Shown: in pieces, positions 1-6,073 of the stretch
How positions within the stretch are numbered: the first letter of the stretch is position 1
Layout of the letters: every line of letters begins with the position of its first letter
Made by a program: the position numbers and the translations under genes
DNA from: Propionibacteriaceae bacterium
GTDB lineage: Bacteria; Actinomycetota; Actinomycetes; Propionibacteriales; Propionibacteriaceae
Length of the DNA stretch: 8,053 bases
Assembly (NCBI GenBank): GCA_003153855.1
Contig: PMBM01000156.1
Location: 4,405-12,457 of the forward strand
Reading direction: 5' to 3'
Notes under the pieces: generated by a model
Databases searched by the model: none
What the model saw: the letters and a program-made list of their open reading frames with translations, nothing else
What the model was told of the DNA's origin: nothing

Positions 1-104
1 GAGTACGCGTACTCGAGGAAGCTCGACTCCATCTCCGAGGAGACGTCGATGTCGACGATCCGCTCGGTGCTGTCGTCGTCCACGTCCGGCGTGCGCGTGG
101 CCAT
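1..104 (-). CDS. parC: DNA topoisomerase IV-type subunit A (ParC/GyrA family), N-terminal fragment
   Basis: Only the first 34 codons are present; the gene continues past the left edge. The ATG at 104 is preceded by a strong ribosome binding site, AGAAGGAGG (108-116), 3 bases upstream. After a short acidic leader, residues 15-34 carry RIVDID and SSFLEYAYS, which match the conserved start of the breakage-reunion domain of type IIA topoisomerase A subunits. The motif ending in EYAYS resembles the second, ParC-like subunit of Actinobacteria, whereas actinobacterial GyrA normally has EYAMS or DYAMS here. The family cuts and rejoins both DNA strands together with an ATPase subunit (ParE/GyrB) to decatenate or relax DNA. 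The active-site tyrosine lies beyond the window. The family assignment is firm; ParC rather than GyrA is likely. Confidence 0.85.
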   Translation of the reverse strand, partial: MATRTPDVDDDSTERIVDIDVSSEMESSFLEYAY

Positions 105-136
105 GGGCCTCCTTCTGCTGTCCGAGGGGCATTCTG

Positions 137-174
137 CCGCGTCGGACCGGCGAGGTGGCCGAGGCGCGACGCGG
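137..174 (-). terminator. Hairpin abutting the App1 stop codon (candidate U-less terminator)
   Basis: A perfect 8-bp inverted repeat, CCGCGTCG (137-144) and CGACGCGG (167-174), surrounds a 22-base loop. The loop can itself form a short CGGC/GCCG stem. The hairpin begins one base after the App1 stop codon (TAA, 175-177 on the minus strand) and lies about 30 bases before the parC start. No run of T follows, so this would be the tail-less type often proposed in high-GC bacteria. It could instead be a leader structure of the parC mRNA. Confidence 0.5.
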
Positions 175-1218
175 TTAGTCCGATCCGGTGACCCTGTCGA
201 TCGTGTCGCGGAGGGTGTAGCCGTCCGGGCCCTCGATGTGGGGGACCGGTGACCGCACGTCTGCGGCCCACGCCGTGTCGAGACGCTCGAGCGGGAGGCC
301 GTGCGCGAGGACCTGCTCGACCGGGTTCAGCTGGCGGATCGCGATGCCCCTGACCCGCTTCGGTGCGTACGCGGCGAACTCGCCGTAGATCATCGGGTCG
401 TGCTGGCCGTCGTCACCGATGAGGAGCCAGGAGATCTTCGGGAAGTCCCGCGCGAGCTGGCGCAGCGCGCTGCGCTTGTGCTCGAGCCCGCTGCGGAACC
501 AGCCGGTGTTGGTGGGGCCCCAGTCCGTGAGCAGCAGGGGGCCGGACGGGAACCGGTTGCGGTGCAGGAACCGGCGCAGGAACGGGAGCGTGTTCCACGC
601 ACCGGTCGACACGTACACGATCGGAGCCCCGGGATGGTCGTCGAGGATCGACCTGTACAGCTCGGACATCCCGGCGACGGCCTGGCGCGCGTTCTCGGTG
701 AGCACCAGCGAGTTCCAGGCGGCGATGAGGGGCCGGGGGAGGTACGTGCTGATGACCGTGTCGTCGAGGTCGCTGATGATCCCGAACGTCACGTCCTTCG
801 CGACGACGAGCACGTCGGCCGCGGTGGGATCGGCCTCGGGAGTGGAGATCTGTACGGTGTGCCACCCGGGGTCGAGCCCGTGCTCGGTGATCTGCGTGTC
901 GATGTAGCCCTGGTTGTCGGTCACGACCTCGTACTCACGGTCGTCGAGCGAGATCTTCACCGGTCGCGAGACGCACGCGACAGTGAAGAAGTTGCGCCAG
1001 CCGCGCCGGACGAGCAGGCGCTCGACCTCCTGGCCCACGATGCCCTCGACGGGGCGGGGCTGGAGTCCCAGACGCCCCAGAACACGGATGTGCTTGTGGT
1101 TGCCGTAGCCCACATAGCTGATGATGTGCTCCTGCCAACCGGCCCGGCGGGCGATGCGTTCGACGGCGCGGTTGAACCGCTCGTCGACTCGCGCTGCGAT
1201 GAAAGTCCGGGTAGGCAC
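175..1218 (-). CDS. App1-family (DUF2183) predicted phosphatidate phosphatase
   Basis: A 347-residue protein. The C-terminal half is the App1 catalytic domain of the HAD superfamily. It has the nucleophile motif DLDDT (residues 150-154), a serine/threonine motif STG near 204, HKR at 247-249 with a likely motif III lysine, and the acidic motif GDDGQHD at 268-274. Yeast App1 dephosphorylates phosphatidate to diacylglycerol; the bacterial substrate is unknown. Residues 1-140 form a less conserved, probably beta-rich region, and I see no signal peptide or membrane segment. I chose the GTG at 1218 because TAGTCT lies 7 bases upstream, suiting a leaderless start, and the next residues (R-T-F-I-A-A-R-V-D) look like the usual N-terminus of the family. 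An in-frame ATG at 1275 would add 19 residues but has no ribosome binding site. The family is sure, the start moderately so. Confidence 0.9.
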   Translation of the reverse strand: MPTRTFIAARVDERFNRAVERIARRAGWQEHIISYVGYGNHKHIRVLGRLGLQPRPVEGIVGQEVERLLVRRGWRNFFTVACVSRPVKISLDDREYEVVTDNQGYIDTQITEHGLDPGWHTVQISTPEADPTAADVLVVAKDVTFGIISDLDDTVISTYLPRPLIAAWNSLVLTENARQAVAGMSELYRSILDDHPGAPIVYVSTGAWNTLPFLRRFLHRNRFPSGPLLLTDWGPTNTGWFRSGLEHKRSALRQLARDFPKISWLLIGDDGQHDPMIYGEFAAYAPKRVRGIAIRQLNPVEQVLAHGLPLERLDTAWAADVRSPVPHIEGPDGYTLRDTIDRVTGSD

Positions 1219-1225
1219 GGGATAG

Positions 1226-1231
1226 AGACTA
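1226..1231 (-). promoter_or_regulatory. Candidate -10 element (TAGTCT) of the App1-family gene
   Basis: On the minus strand TAGTCT fits the actinobacterial -10 pattern TANNNT. Only 7 bases separate it from the GTG at 1218, so the transcript would begin at or next to the start codon. No clear TTGACA-like -35 is visible; that position is occupied by one arm of the inverted repeat at 1235-1254. Confidence 0.4.
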
Positions 1232-1234
1232 CGA

Positions 1235-1254
1235 GACGCAGGATCGCTTGCGTC
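1235..1254. promoter_or_regulatory. Inverted repeat GACGCA-N8-TGCGTC (candidate operator)
   Basis: A perfect 6-bp inverted repeat with an 8-base spacer lies in the 101-base divergent region between the App1-family gene and the DUF5998 gene. It sits 4-23 bases upstream of the proposed App1 -10 element, where a bound repressor could block RNA polymerase. Its right arm also overlaps TTGCGT on the plus strand, a weak -35-like sequence for the DUF5998 direction. No specific regulator can be named from the sequence. Confidence 0.35.
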
Positions 1255-1304
1255 GCATCCCGGCGTCCTGGTCATGACTGACGGGAGGCGGGAGCGTGTG
1301 ACGT

Positions 1305-1310
1305 GGGAGG
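1305..1310 (+). promoter_or_regulatory. Ribosome binding site that sets the DUF5998 start
   Basis: GGGAGG ends 9 bases before the GTG at 1320 but directly touches the in-frame ATG at 1311. A zero-length spacer is not workable, so this site favours GTG 1320 as the start. Confidence 0.6.
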
Positions 1311-1319
1311 ATGGACGGC

Positions 1320-1913
1320 GTGACTGACTCGCTTCGCGCCATGCGCGACGACGTGGCCGCGTGCGGCTACTTCCCCGATCTCATCAGCGACGGGATGGAG
1401 CTGGCGCTCGGTGACGAGCCGCTCGTACGCCACCTCGTGCATCACGAGGCGACGTTCAGCGAGGACTCGCTGCACCGCCACCTGACGGTGCTGGGTCTGA
1501 CCGACACCCGGCTCGTCGTCTCGCACACCGACGAGCACACCATCGACCTCGGACCGATGCAGGCGGCGAGCACGACAGAAGTCGTGTCACTCGACACGTT
1601 CACCTCCGTGTCGCTGACCCGCATCGTGAGCCACCCCGAGAAGTTCGGCACGCAGGTCTCCCGCGTCGAGGAGGCGTGGCTGGCCGTGGGCTGGGGCACG
1701 ATGGGTCGCGTCGACATGGAGCCCGCCGGCTGTGGCGACCCGAACTGCGAGGCCGACCACGGCTACTCCGGGACGCTCACGGCCGACGACCTCACGGTAC
1801 GGATGAGCGCGGCCGCCGACGGACTCGAGAACGTGGGACGGCTCGTCGAGTTCGGCGTCGAGCTCCAGCGTCGTACGGGTCGTACCGCGCTGACCACGAG
1901 GTCGCTCCGATGA
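1320..1913 (+). CDS. DUF5998 family protein, function unknown
   Basis: A 197-residue actinobacterial protein of uncharacterised function. The body (about residues 52-135) reads as alternating beta-strand segments, including TDTRLVVSHTDEH and EEAWLAVGWG. It is followed by a C-terminal helix (about 160-185) ending VEFGVELQRRTG. This arrangement recalls small PH-like domains, which is inference only. Residues 138-147 hold a small cluster, C138, C143 and H147, in the loop CGDPNCEADH, which might bind a metal. There are no membrane segments and no signal peptide. The stop codon overlaps the start of the phosphodiesterase gene (ATGA, 1910-1913), so the two are probably co-translated. The GTG start follows GGGAGG at 9 bases. 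Family assignment is from recalled sequence features and is fairly confident. Confidence 0.8.
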   Translation: MTDSLRAMRDDVAACGYFPDLISDGMELALGDEPLVRHLVHHEATFSEDSLHRHLTVLGLTDTRLVVSHTDEHTIDLGPMQAASTTEVVSLDTFTSVSLTRIVSHPEKFGTQVSRVEEAWLAVGWGTMGRVDMEPAGCGDPNCEADHGYSGTLTADDLTVRMSAAADGLENVGRLVEFGVELQRRTGRTALTTRSLR

Positions 1914-3028
1914 GCGAACCGGTCCTCCCTGAGTACAGGTCCGGATCCCTGGGCGACGTACTGGCGGGGATCGGGCGCCATCTCGGGCTTCCCGGGTGCC
2001 GCGAGGATGTGTTGGGCCTTCCGGACGGGAAGCGCTGGGTCGTCCTGCTCGTCGACGGTCTGGGGTGGCTGCAGACCCGAGCTGCCATGGCGCGGACGCC
2101 GTTCCTCTCGGGTGCGATCGGACACGCACGGGCCATCACCTCGGGCGTACCGTCCACGACGGCCACGTCGCTCACCAGCCTCGGGACGGGACTGAGCCCC
2201 GGTCAGCACGGCATCGCGGGCTACACGTTCCGCAACCCGCACACGCACCGCATCTTCAGCCCGCTCACGTGGGACCCCACGACCGACCCGCTGGTCATTC
2301 AGCCGATGCCGACGATCTTCGAGCGCGCCAAGAGCGAGGGCGTGTCGGTGACGTCCGTCCTGCCGGCTCGGTTCGAGGGCAGCGGTCTCACGGCCGTCGC
2401 ACTGCGCGGCGGTACGTTCGAAGGCGTCGTGGACGAGCACGACGACGATGCCCGGATCGCGCAGGTGCTGCGCGCGGCGACGGCCGGCGAGTCGACGCTC
2501 GTGTACGTGTACGAGCGCATGCTCGACCACGTCGGGCACGGCCGTGGCACCGCCTCCGACCAGTGGGTCGAGGAGCTCGTACGCATCGACGCGTTCGCGG
2601 ACGCACTCCGGGAGCAGCTTCCCGACGACGTACGGCTGGTGGTGACGGGTGACCACGGGATGGTCGACGTACCGGCGGACCATCGCCTCATCATCGAGGA
2701 CGAGCCGGAGCTCATGGCTGGTCTCGACCTCATCGGCGGCGAGGCACGTCTGCGCCAGCTGTACACGTCGAAGCCCGCCTCGGTGGCCGCGCGCTGGACG
2801 GACCGGCTCGGGTCCCTGGCCTGGGTGCGGACTCGTGACGAGGCACAGGCGGAGGGCTGGTTCGGGAAGGTGGCGCCCCGCGTGGCGGACCACTTCGGCG
2901 ACGTGCTGATCGCCATGCGGGACGACTGGGCGGTGCTCACCCGCGAGGTGCCCGGCGAGTTCAGCCTGGTGGGGATGCATGGTTCCCTCACCCGCGCCGA
3001 GATGGAGATCCCGCTCATCTGCGAGTAG
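1910..3028 (+). CDS. Alkaline-phosphatase-superfamily phosphodiesterase / nucleotide pyrophosphatase
   Basis: A 372-residue protein of the type I phosphodiesterase/nucleotide pyrophosphatase branch. The expected metal and catalytic elements appear in order: VDG with metal-binding D49; PSTTATSLTSLGTG at 81-94 with the nucleophile among S82-T84; a DHVGH element with D206 and H210; GDHG with D248 and H249; and MHG with H357. The set implies two divalent metals, usually zinc, hydrolysing a phosphate ester or diester. The substrate cannot be read from sequence. I see no signal peptide, so the protein is probably cytosolic, unlike many secreted relatives. The ATG overlaps the DUF5998 stop, with GAGG 8 bases upstream. 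An open frame extends upstream to 1676 but only inside the DUF5998 gene, so the start is at 1910. The DUF5998 protein is its obvious partner candidate. Confidence 0.88.
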   Translation: MSEPVLPEYRSGSLGDVLAGIGRHLGLPGCREDVLGLPDGKRWVVLLVDGLGWLQTRAAMARTPFLSGAIGHARAITSGVPSTTATSLTSLGTGLSPGQHGIAGYTFRNPHTHRIFSPLTWDPTTDPLVIQPMPTIFERAKSEGVSVTSVLPARFEGSGLTAVALRGGTFEGVVDEHDDDARIAQVLRAATAGESTLVYVYERMLDHVGHGRGTASDQWVEELVRIDAFADALREQLPDDVRLVVTGDHGMVDVPADHRLIIEDEPELMAGLDLIGGEARLRQLYTSKPASVAARWTDRLGSLAWVRTRDEAQAEGWFGKVAPRVADHFGDVLIAMRDDWAVLTREVPGEFSLVGMHGSLTRAEMEIPLICE

Positions 3029-3043
3029 GTCAGGCCCGAGACC

Positions 3044-3059
3044 GCTCCGAAATCGGGGC
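3044..3059 (+). terminator. Short GC-rich hairpin after the phosphodiesterase gene
   Basis: GCTCCG and CGGGGC pair as a 6-bp stem with one G-T wobble around an AAAT loop. It starts 15 bases after the phosphodiesterase stop. No T-run follows. It also lies just upstream of the sulfurtransferase -10 element, so it could be part of that promoter rather than a terminator. Confidence 0.3.
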
Positions 3060-3060
3060 A

Positions 3061-3066
3061 TAGGGT
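3061..3066 (+). promoter_or_regulatory. Candidate -10 element (TAGGGT) of the sulfurtransferase gene
   Basis: TAGGGT matches TANNNT and stands 6 bases before the ATG at 3073. No ribosome binding site lies between them, so a leaderless transcript is likely. No clear -35 sequence is visible. Confidence 0.5.
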
Positions 3067-3072
3067 TCGTAC

Positions 3073-3903
3073 ATGCGCCCCATCATCGATGTCTCCCACC
3101 TCGCCCGCCTCGTGGAGCATGGTGACTTCACCCTGTTGGACGTTCGTTGGTCGCTTGGTGACCCGAGTGGGCGTGAGGCGTACCTCGCGGGCCACCTGCC
3201 CGGTGCTGTGTACGTGGACCTGGAGACCGAGCTGGCGGCAGCGCCCGGAGCCGGAGGGCGGCACCCGTTGCCGCCGGTCGAGGTCTTCGCCGAGGCCATG
3301 CAGCGGGTCGGCGTGACAGATCAGCACCAGGTCGTCGTGTACGACGGTGGCACGAACATGGCCGCGGCGCGGTTGTGGTGGATGCTGACGGACGCGGGGC
3401 ATCGGCTGGTGCGGGTTCTCAACGGCGGGTACACCCGCTGGGCCGCCAAGGGCATGCCGGTTGAACAGGGTGAGGTGGCACCGCAGCGGGGGACCTTCGT
3501 CCCTGAGCCCGGGCACCGGTCCGTGGTGGATCCCGAGGGCGTGATCCAGCACCTGCGAGGTGGGGGAGCGTTGTACGACGTGCGTGCGGCAGACCGCTAC
3601 CGCGGCGAGAACGAGACGGTCGACCCCGTCGCCGGACACATTCCCGGAGCGTTGAGTCTTCCGATGGCCACGCTGGTTCGCGGTGGCAAGTTCGTGCCCC
3701 GGACCGAGCTGGCCCCGAAGATGGGTCAACTCCGTCCCGGCGACGTGCTGTCGTGTGGTTCGGGCATCACCGCTGCCGCTGTGATGCTGGCGGCCGAGCA
3801 GGTCGGCATCGGGGACCTCGTGCTGTACCCCGGGTCCTTCTCGGGATGGATCTCGGACCCCAGCCGCCCGGTCGCCACCGGCGCGGAGCCGGGCCGGCTC
3901 TAG
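3073..3903 (+). CDS. sseA: Sulfurtransferase, 3-mercaptopyruvate type (two rhodanese domains)
   Basis: A 276-residue protein of normal family length with two tandem rhodanese domains. The N-terminal one (about 5-130) has LLDVRW and AGHLPGAVYVDL but carries YDGG (D91) where the catalytic loop would be, as usual for the inactive domain. The C-terminal domain (about 150-265) has YDVRAADRYRGE, GHIPGA and the active loop CGSGITA with C228 as persulfide-forming cysteine. CGSG(V/I)TA is typical of 3-mercaptopyruvate sulfurtransferases; thiosulfate-preferring rhodaneses usually have CRKG. The enzyme moves sulfane sulfur to thiols or cyanide in the cytosol. The gene is probably transcribed from its own leaderless promoter (TAGGGT at 3061), although it also follows the phosphodiesterase gene by only 44 bases. 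Its stop codon shares CTAG with the convergent hydrolase gene. Confidence 0.92.
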   Translation: MRPIIDVSHLARLVEHGDFTLLDVRWSLGDPSGREAYLAGHLPGAVYVDLETELAAAPGAGGRHPLPPVEVFAEAMQRVGVTDQHQVVVYDGGTNMAAARLWWMLTDAGHRLVRVLNGGYTRWAAKGMPVEQGEVAPQRGTFVPEPGHRSVVDPEGVIQHLRGGGALYDVRAADRYRGENETVDPVAGHIPGALSLPMATLVRGGKFVPRTELAPKMGQLRPGDVLSCGSGITAAAVMLAAEQVGIGDLVLYPGSFSGWISDPSRPVATGAEPGRL

Positions 3904-4757
3904 GACGCCGCTCGGACGGTGTCGAGCACGGCCTCTGCGACCTGAGCAGGGTTGAGCTCGGGCAGCCAGTGGCCGGCGTCCAGCTCGACGAAGCGGTACG
4001 GGCCCGTCACGTACCGGCTGGTCCTCTCGGCGGCCGGTCGCTTGAGAGCGACGTCCTGGAAGCCCCAGACGTACGTCGTCCGTACCGGTGACGGCGGGAT
4101 CGTCGGCAGCGGAGCCCCTCCGAGCCGAGCCCTGAGCATGCGGCCGACCCCCGGCACGAGACCCTCCGCCCTGTACCAGTTGAGAGGCCCGCGGAACGAC
4201 TCCCGTGTCGGGAAGCGGCGCGCGTACCGAGCGGCAGCCTCGCGTGGCAGCTGAACGGTGACGAAGCTGCGGTCGAGCCTGCCGCCCATGAGCAGCTCGG
4301 GGAGGAACGGGATGGCGAAAGCGACCATGTACCAGCTGGCGAGCCCCTGGGAGGTGTGCAGGTAGGCCCAGGTGAGTGCTGACGGGTGTGGCGTGGAGCA
4401 CACCGTGAGGCTCGCGACCCGTTCTGGGTGGAACCCTGCGACAGCCCACGCGACCCCACCGCCCCAGTCGTGACCGACGAGGTGGACCTTGTCGATGCCT
4501 GCCGCGTCGAGCAGCGCGACGACGTCGCCGACAAGGTGTGGCATCCGGTACGCGGAGACGGGTCGGGGGCGGGCACCGGGGGAGTAGCCGCGCTGGTCGG
4601 GCCGGTACGTACGACAACCGGCCGCGTGGAGCGCGGGACAGACCGCGTCCCAGCTGCTCGCGTCCTGCGGGAAGCCGTGCAGCAGCACCACGGGTGTGCC
4701 GTTCTCGGGACCACCCAGCTGGACATCGAAGGTCAGCCCCTCGTTGCCGTACTGCAC
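3900..4757 (-). CDS. Alpha/beta hydrolase, epoxide-hydrolase-like
   Basis: A 285-residue alpha/beta-hydrolase with the layout of soluble epoxide hydrolases. It has the oxyanion-hole HGFP at 27-30, a nucleophile elbow GHDWGG with D97, a helical cap at about 125-220 containing tyrosines at 143 and 195 (the latter in NWYR), the charge-relay acid probably D235 in WGFQD, and the catalytic H263 in AGHWLPELNP. Aspartate as nucleophile plus cap tyrosines argues for epoxide hydrolysis; haloalkane or haloacetate dehalogenases also use aspartate but normally lack NWYR. The substrate is unknown and the protein is probably cytosolic. The GTG start at 4757 lies 3 bases after the sepH stop, with AAGGA 7 bases upstream inside the sepH 3' end, so it is very likely co-transcribed and translationally coupled with sepH. 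The gene ends tail to tail with the sulfurtransferase gene. Confidence 0.88.
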   Translation of the reverse strand: MQYGNEGLTFDVQLGGPENGTPVVLLHGFPQDASSWDAVCPALHAAGCRTYRPDQRGYSPGARPRPVSAYRMPHLVGDVVALLDAAGIDKVHLVGHDWGGGVAWAVAGFHPERVASLTVCSTPHPSALTWAYLHTSQGLASWYMVAFAIPFLPELLMGGRLDRSFVTVQLPREAAARYARRFPTRESFRGPLNWYRAEGLVPGVGRMLRARLGGAPLPTIPPSPVRTTYVWGFQDVALKRPAAERTSRYVTGPYRFVELDAGHWLPELNPAQVAEAVLDTVRAAS

Positions 4758-4760
4758 GGT

Positions 4761-5876
4761 TCAGTCCTTGGGGCCGAACATGATCTCGTCCCAGGTCGGG
4801 ACGGAGGCCCTCTTGCCACGGCTGCGCTTGGTGGGGGCAGACGGCTCGTCCGCCTCGGAAGCCGCCTCCTCGGGAGCATCGTCCCGCGGTCTCGGCGGCG
4901 ACTTCTTGCGCTCGCCAGGCACGACGGGTCGGGCCTCCGCGTGCTCGGCGAACAGGGACAGCTGCTCCGGTTCCTCGCGGGGCGTCTGCTCGCCGCGGGG
5001 CGTCACGGGCTGCTGGAGTCCCTTGTAGATCCGCACGGAGTCCTCGTCGATTCCGGAGATCATGTCGTACAGCACGTCCATCTCGGTACGCGGCGGCACG
5101 AGGTCGTAGACGCCGTCGACCTCCTCCAGCTCGGCTGGCGCGTAGTCGTGGATGTCCTGCAGGCCGGTCGCCAGCCCGTACGCGTCGGGTCCGTTCTCGG
5201 TGAGCGTCGCCCGTACCAGTGCGAGCTCGTCGTCGAGGTCGATGGTGGGCTCGTTGTCGGGGTCGGTCGTGCGGCGCCGTCCGGGCTGAGGTCCGTGGGC
5301 CGGGGTGTTCTCCTCGATGAGCCAACGCGCCTCGTCGTCCTCGGCGATGGAGAAGCGGCCGGCGATGTCGAACAGGAACGTCGCGACGTGGTGACGGCTG
5401 CCCGACTCGTACGACGCCTGCAGGACCCAGCGTGCGTCGGGACGCTTCCAGGCGTCCCACTCGACGTCGTCGAAGTCGAGTCCACGCTGAAGCAGGCGCG
5501 TGGCGACGGTCCCCTTGAGACCACGCACGGACGCAGCCTCGCCGCGGCGCCGCACCGTGCCGGCGATCGCCATGCCCACGACGTGGGCGCGTTCAGCGAG
5601 TACGGGGGCGGCGAACGGTTCGATCCGCTCGATGGGCACACCGGCGGCCTGCGCGACCGACTCGACGGCCTCGCCCGCACGAACCCGCGCCTGAATCTCG
5701 CGCGGTCGCAACTGACTCTCCATGTCGATCTCCAGTTGGCCGAGTCGAGCGCGGTCCCCTCGGAGGGCGGCCGTCAGGCGTTCGTCCGCCGGGATGGCGA
5801 TCTGCTCTCCGTCATCCGTCACGACGAGGAGCGAAGCACCGTCTCCGGTGAGCCCGAGGGGCCGTGCCTTCCTCAT
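4761..5876 (-). CDS. sepH: SepH, FtsZ-binding cell division protein (DUF3071)
   Basis: A 371-residue protein. The N-terminal domain is the SepH signature: a small beta-rich start (1-35), DERLTAALRGDRARLGQ (31-47), then a helix-turn-helix-like segment LRPREIQARVRAGEAVESVAQ (57-77) followed by GVPIERIEPF. In Streptomyces and mycobacteria SepH binds FtsZ directly and promotes its assembly at septa; it is not thought to act as a DNA-binding regulator despite the helix-turn-helix. Residues 120-190 hold a second conserved stretch with WDAWKRPD (140-147) and FLFDIAGRFS. An acidic, partly structured-looking part (about 205-290) and a charged linker come next. A conserved tail with SVPTWDEIMFG ends at residue 368. 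The ATG at 5876 has no strong ribosome binding site, but the N-terminus fits homologues. The gene is divergent from the DUF4193 gene and heads an operon with the hydrolase. Confidence 0.92.
   Translation of the reverse strand: MRKARPLGLTGDGASLLVVTDDGEQIAIPADERLTAALRGDRARLGQLEIDMESQLRPREIQARVRAGEAVESVAQAAGVPIERIEPFAAPVLAERAHVVGMAIAGTVRRRGEAASVRGLKGTVATRLLQRGLDFDDVEWDAWKRPDARWVLQASYESGSRHHVATFLFDIAGRFSIAEDDEARWLIEENTPAHGPQPGRRRTTDPDNEPTIDLDDELALVRATLTENGPDAYGLATGLQDIHDYAPAELEEVDGVYDLVPPRTEMDVLYDMISGIDEDSVRIYKGLQQPVTPRGEQTPREEPEQLSLFAEHAEARPVVPGERKKSPPRPRDDAPEEAASEADEPSAPTKRSRGKRASVPTWDEIMFGPKD
4765..4769 (-). promoter_or_regulatory. Ribosome binding site of the hydrolase inside the sepH 3' end
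   Basis: AAGGA on the minus strand lies 7 bases before the hydrolase GTG (4757) and within the last sepH codons. It decides the hydrolase start and implies coupled translation. Confidence 0.6.
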
Positions 5877-5909
5877 GTGTGGCCGTTTCTCGTTCCAGTT
5901 TGTTGGCTC

Positions 5910-5915
5910 AACCTA
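5910..5915 (-). promoter_or_regulatory. Candidate -10 element (TAGGTT) of sepH
   Basis: TAGGTT on the minus strand lies 33 bases upstream of the sepH ATG, predicting an untranslated leader of roughly 25-30 bases. No TTGACA-like -35 is visible at 16-19 bases. The leader has no good ribosome binding site, only a weak GAACGAG, so sepH translation initiation may be modest. Confidence 0.45.
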
Positions 5916-5951
5916 CAACGCCCGGGTCCCCAGCGCGTGGAGGTGAACAGT

Positions 5952-5963
5952 GGGTCGAGACCC
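5952..5963. promoter_or_regulatory. Palindrome GGGTC-GA-GACCC in the sepH/DUF4193 divergent region
   Basis: A 5-bp perfect inverted repeat around GA lies about 37 bases upstream of the proposed sepH -10 and about 45 bases upstream of the proposed DUF4193 promoter. Its position between divergent genes makes it a candidate operator. It is short enough to occur by chance. Confidence 0.25.
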
Positions 5964-6002
5964 TAACCAAGAGGGGAGCCGCGGGCTGAAGGCCTTGCGC
6001 GG

Positions 6003-6014
6003 TGTGGTACACAT
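6003..6014 (+). promoter_or_regulatory. Candidate extended -10 of the DUF4193 gene overlapping palindrome TGTG-GTA-CACA
   Basis: TGGTACACAT at 6005-6014 resembles an extended -10 (TG-N-TA followed by an imperfect NNNT). The only upstream match is a weak CTGAAG 16 bases before it. The same bases form the perfect inverted repeat TGTG-GTA-CACA (6003-6013), so a dimeric regulator could compete with polymerase here. The predicted leader is about 50 bases. Confidence 0.3.
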
Positions 6015-6073
6015 TCCCTCGAGTCGGACCGCGCAAGCTGAGCCGACACCAACTGCTGGACACGGAAGGGAAC

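Noticed and set aside
1219..1275. Longer App1-family form starting at ATG 1275
   Set aside because: There is no ribosome binding site before this ATG and the extra 19 residues do not look like the family. The TANNNT element before GTG 1218 is better evidence, though the longer form is not excluded.
301..1281. A plus-strand open frame of 326 codons
   Set aside because: It is antisense to the App1-family gene, whose DLDDT and GDDGQHD motifs make the minus-strand reading certain.
1763..3061. A minus-strand open frame of 432 codons
   Set aside because: It is antisense to DUF5998 and the phosphodiesterase; its His/Arg/Pro-rich product has no recognisable domain.
2299..5460. A minus-strand open frame of more than 1,000 codons spanning several genes
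   Set aside because: It runs antisense to the phosphodiesterase and sulfurtransferase genes and in another frame through the hydrolase and sepH. Its product is Arg/Pro/Ala-rich without motifs, as expected from third-position GC bias.
5878..5960. A plus-strand segment reading MCGRFSFQ-like, near the sepH start, resembling the start of SOS-response peptidase (SRAP) proteins
   Set aside because: The frame continuing from the ATG at 5875 hits a stop shortly after, and the sequence is better explained as antisense of the sepH start and leader. It is probably a chance match.
4386..5966. A plus-strand open frame of 526 codons opposite the hydrolase and sepH
   Set aside because: It is the antisense shadow of two well-supported genes, with Arg/Gly/Val-rich low-information sequence.
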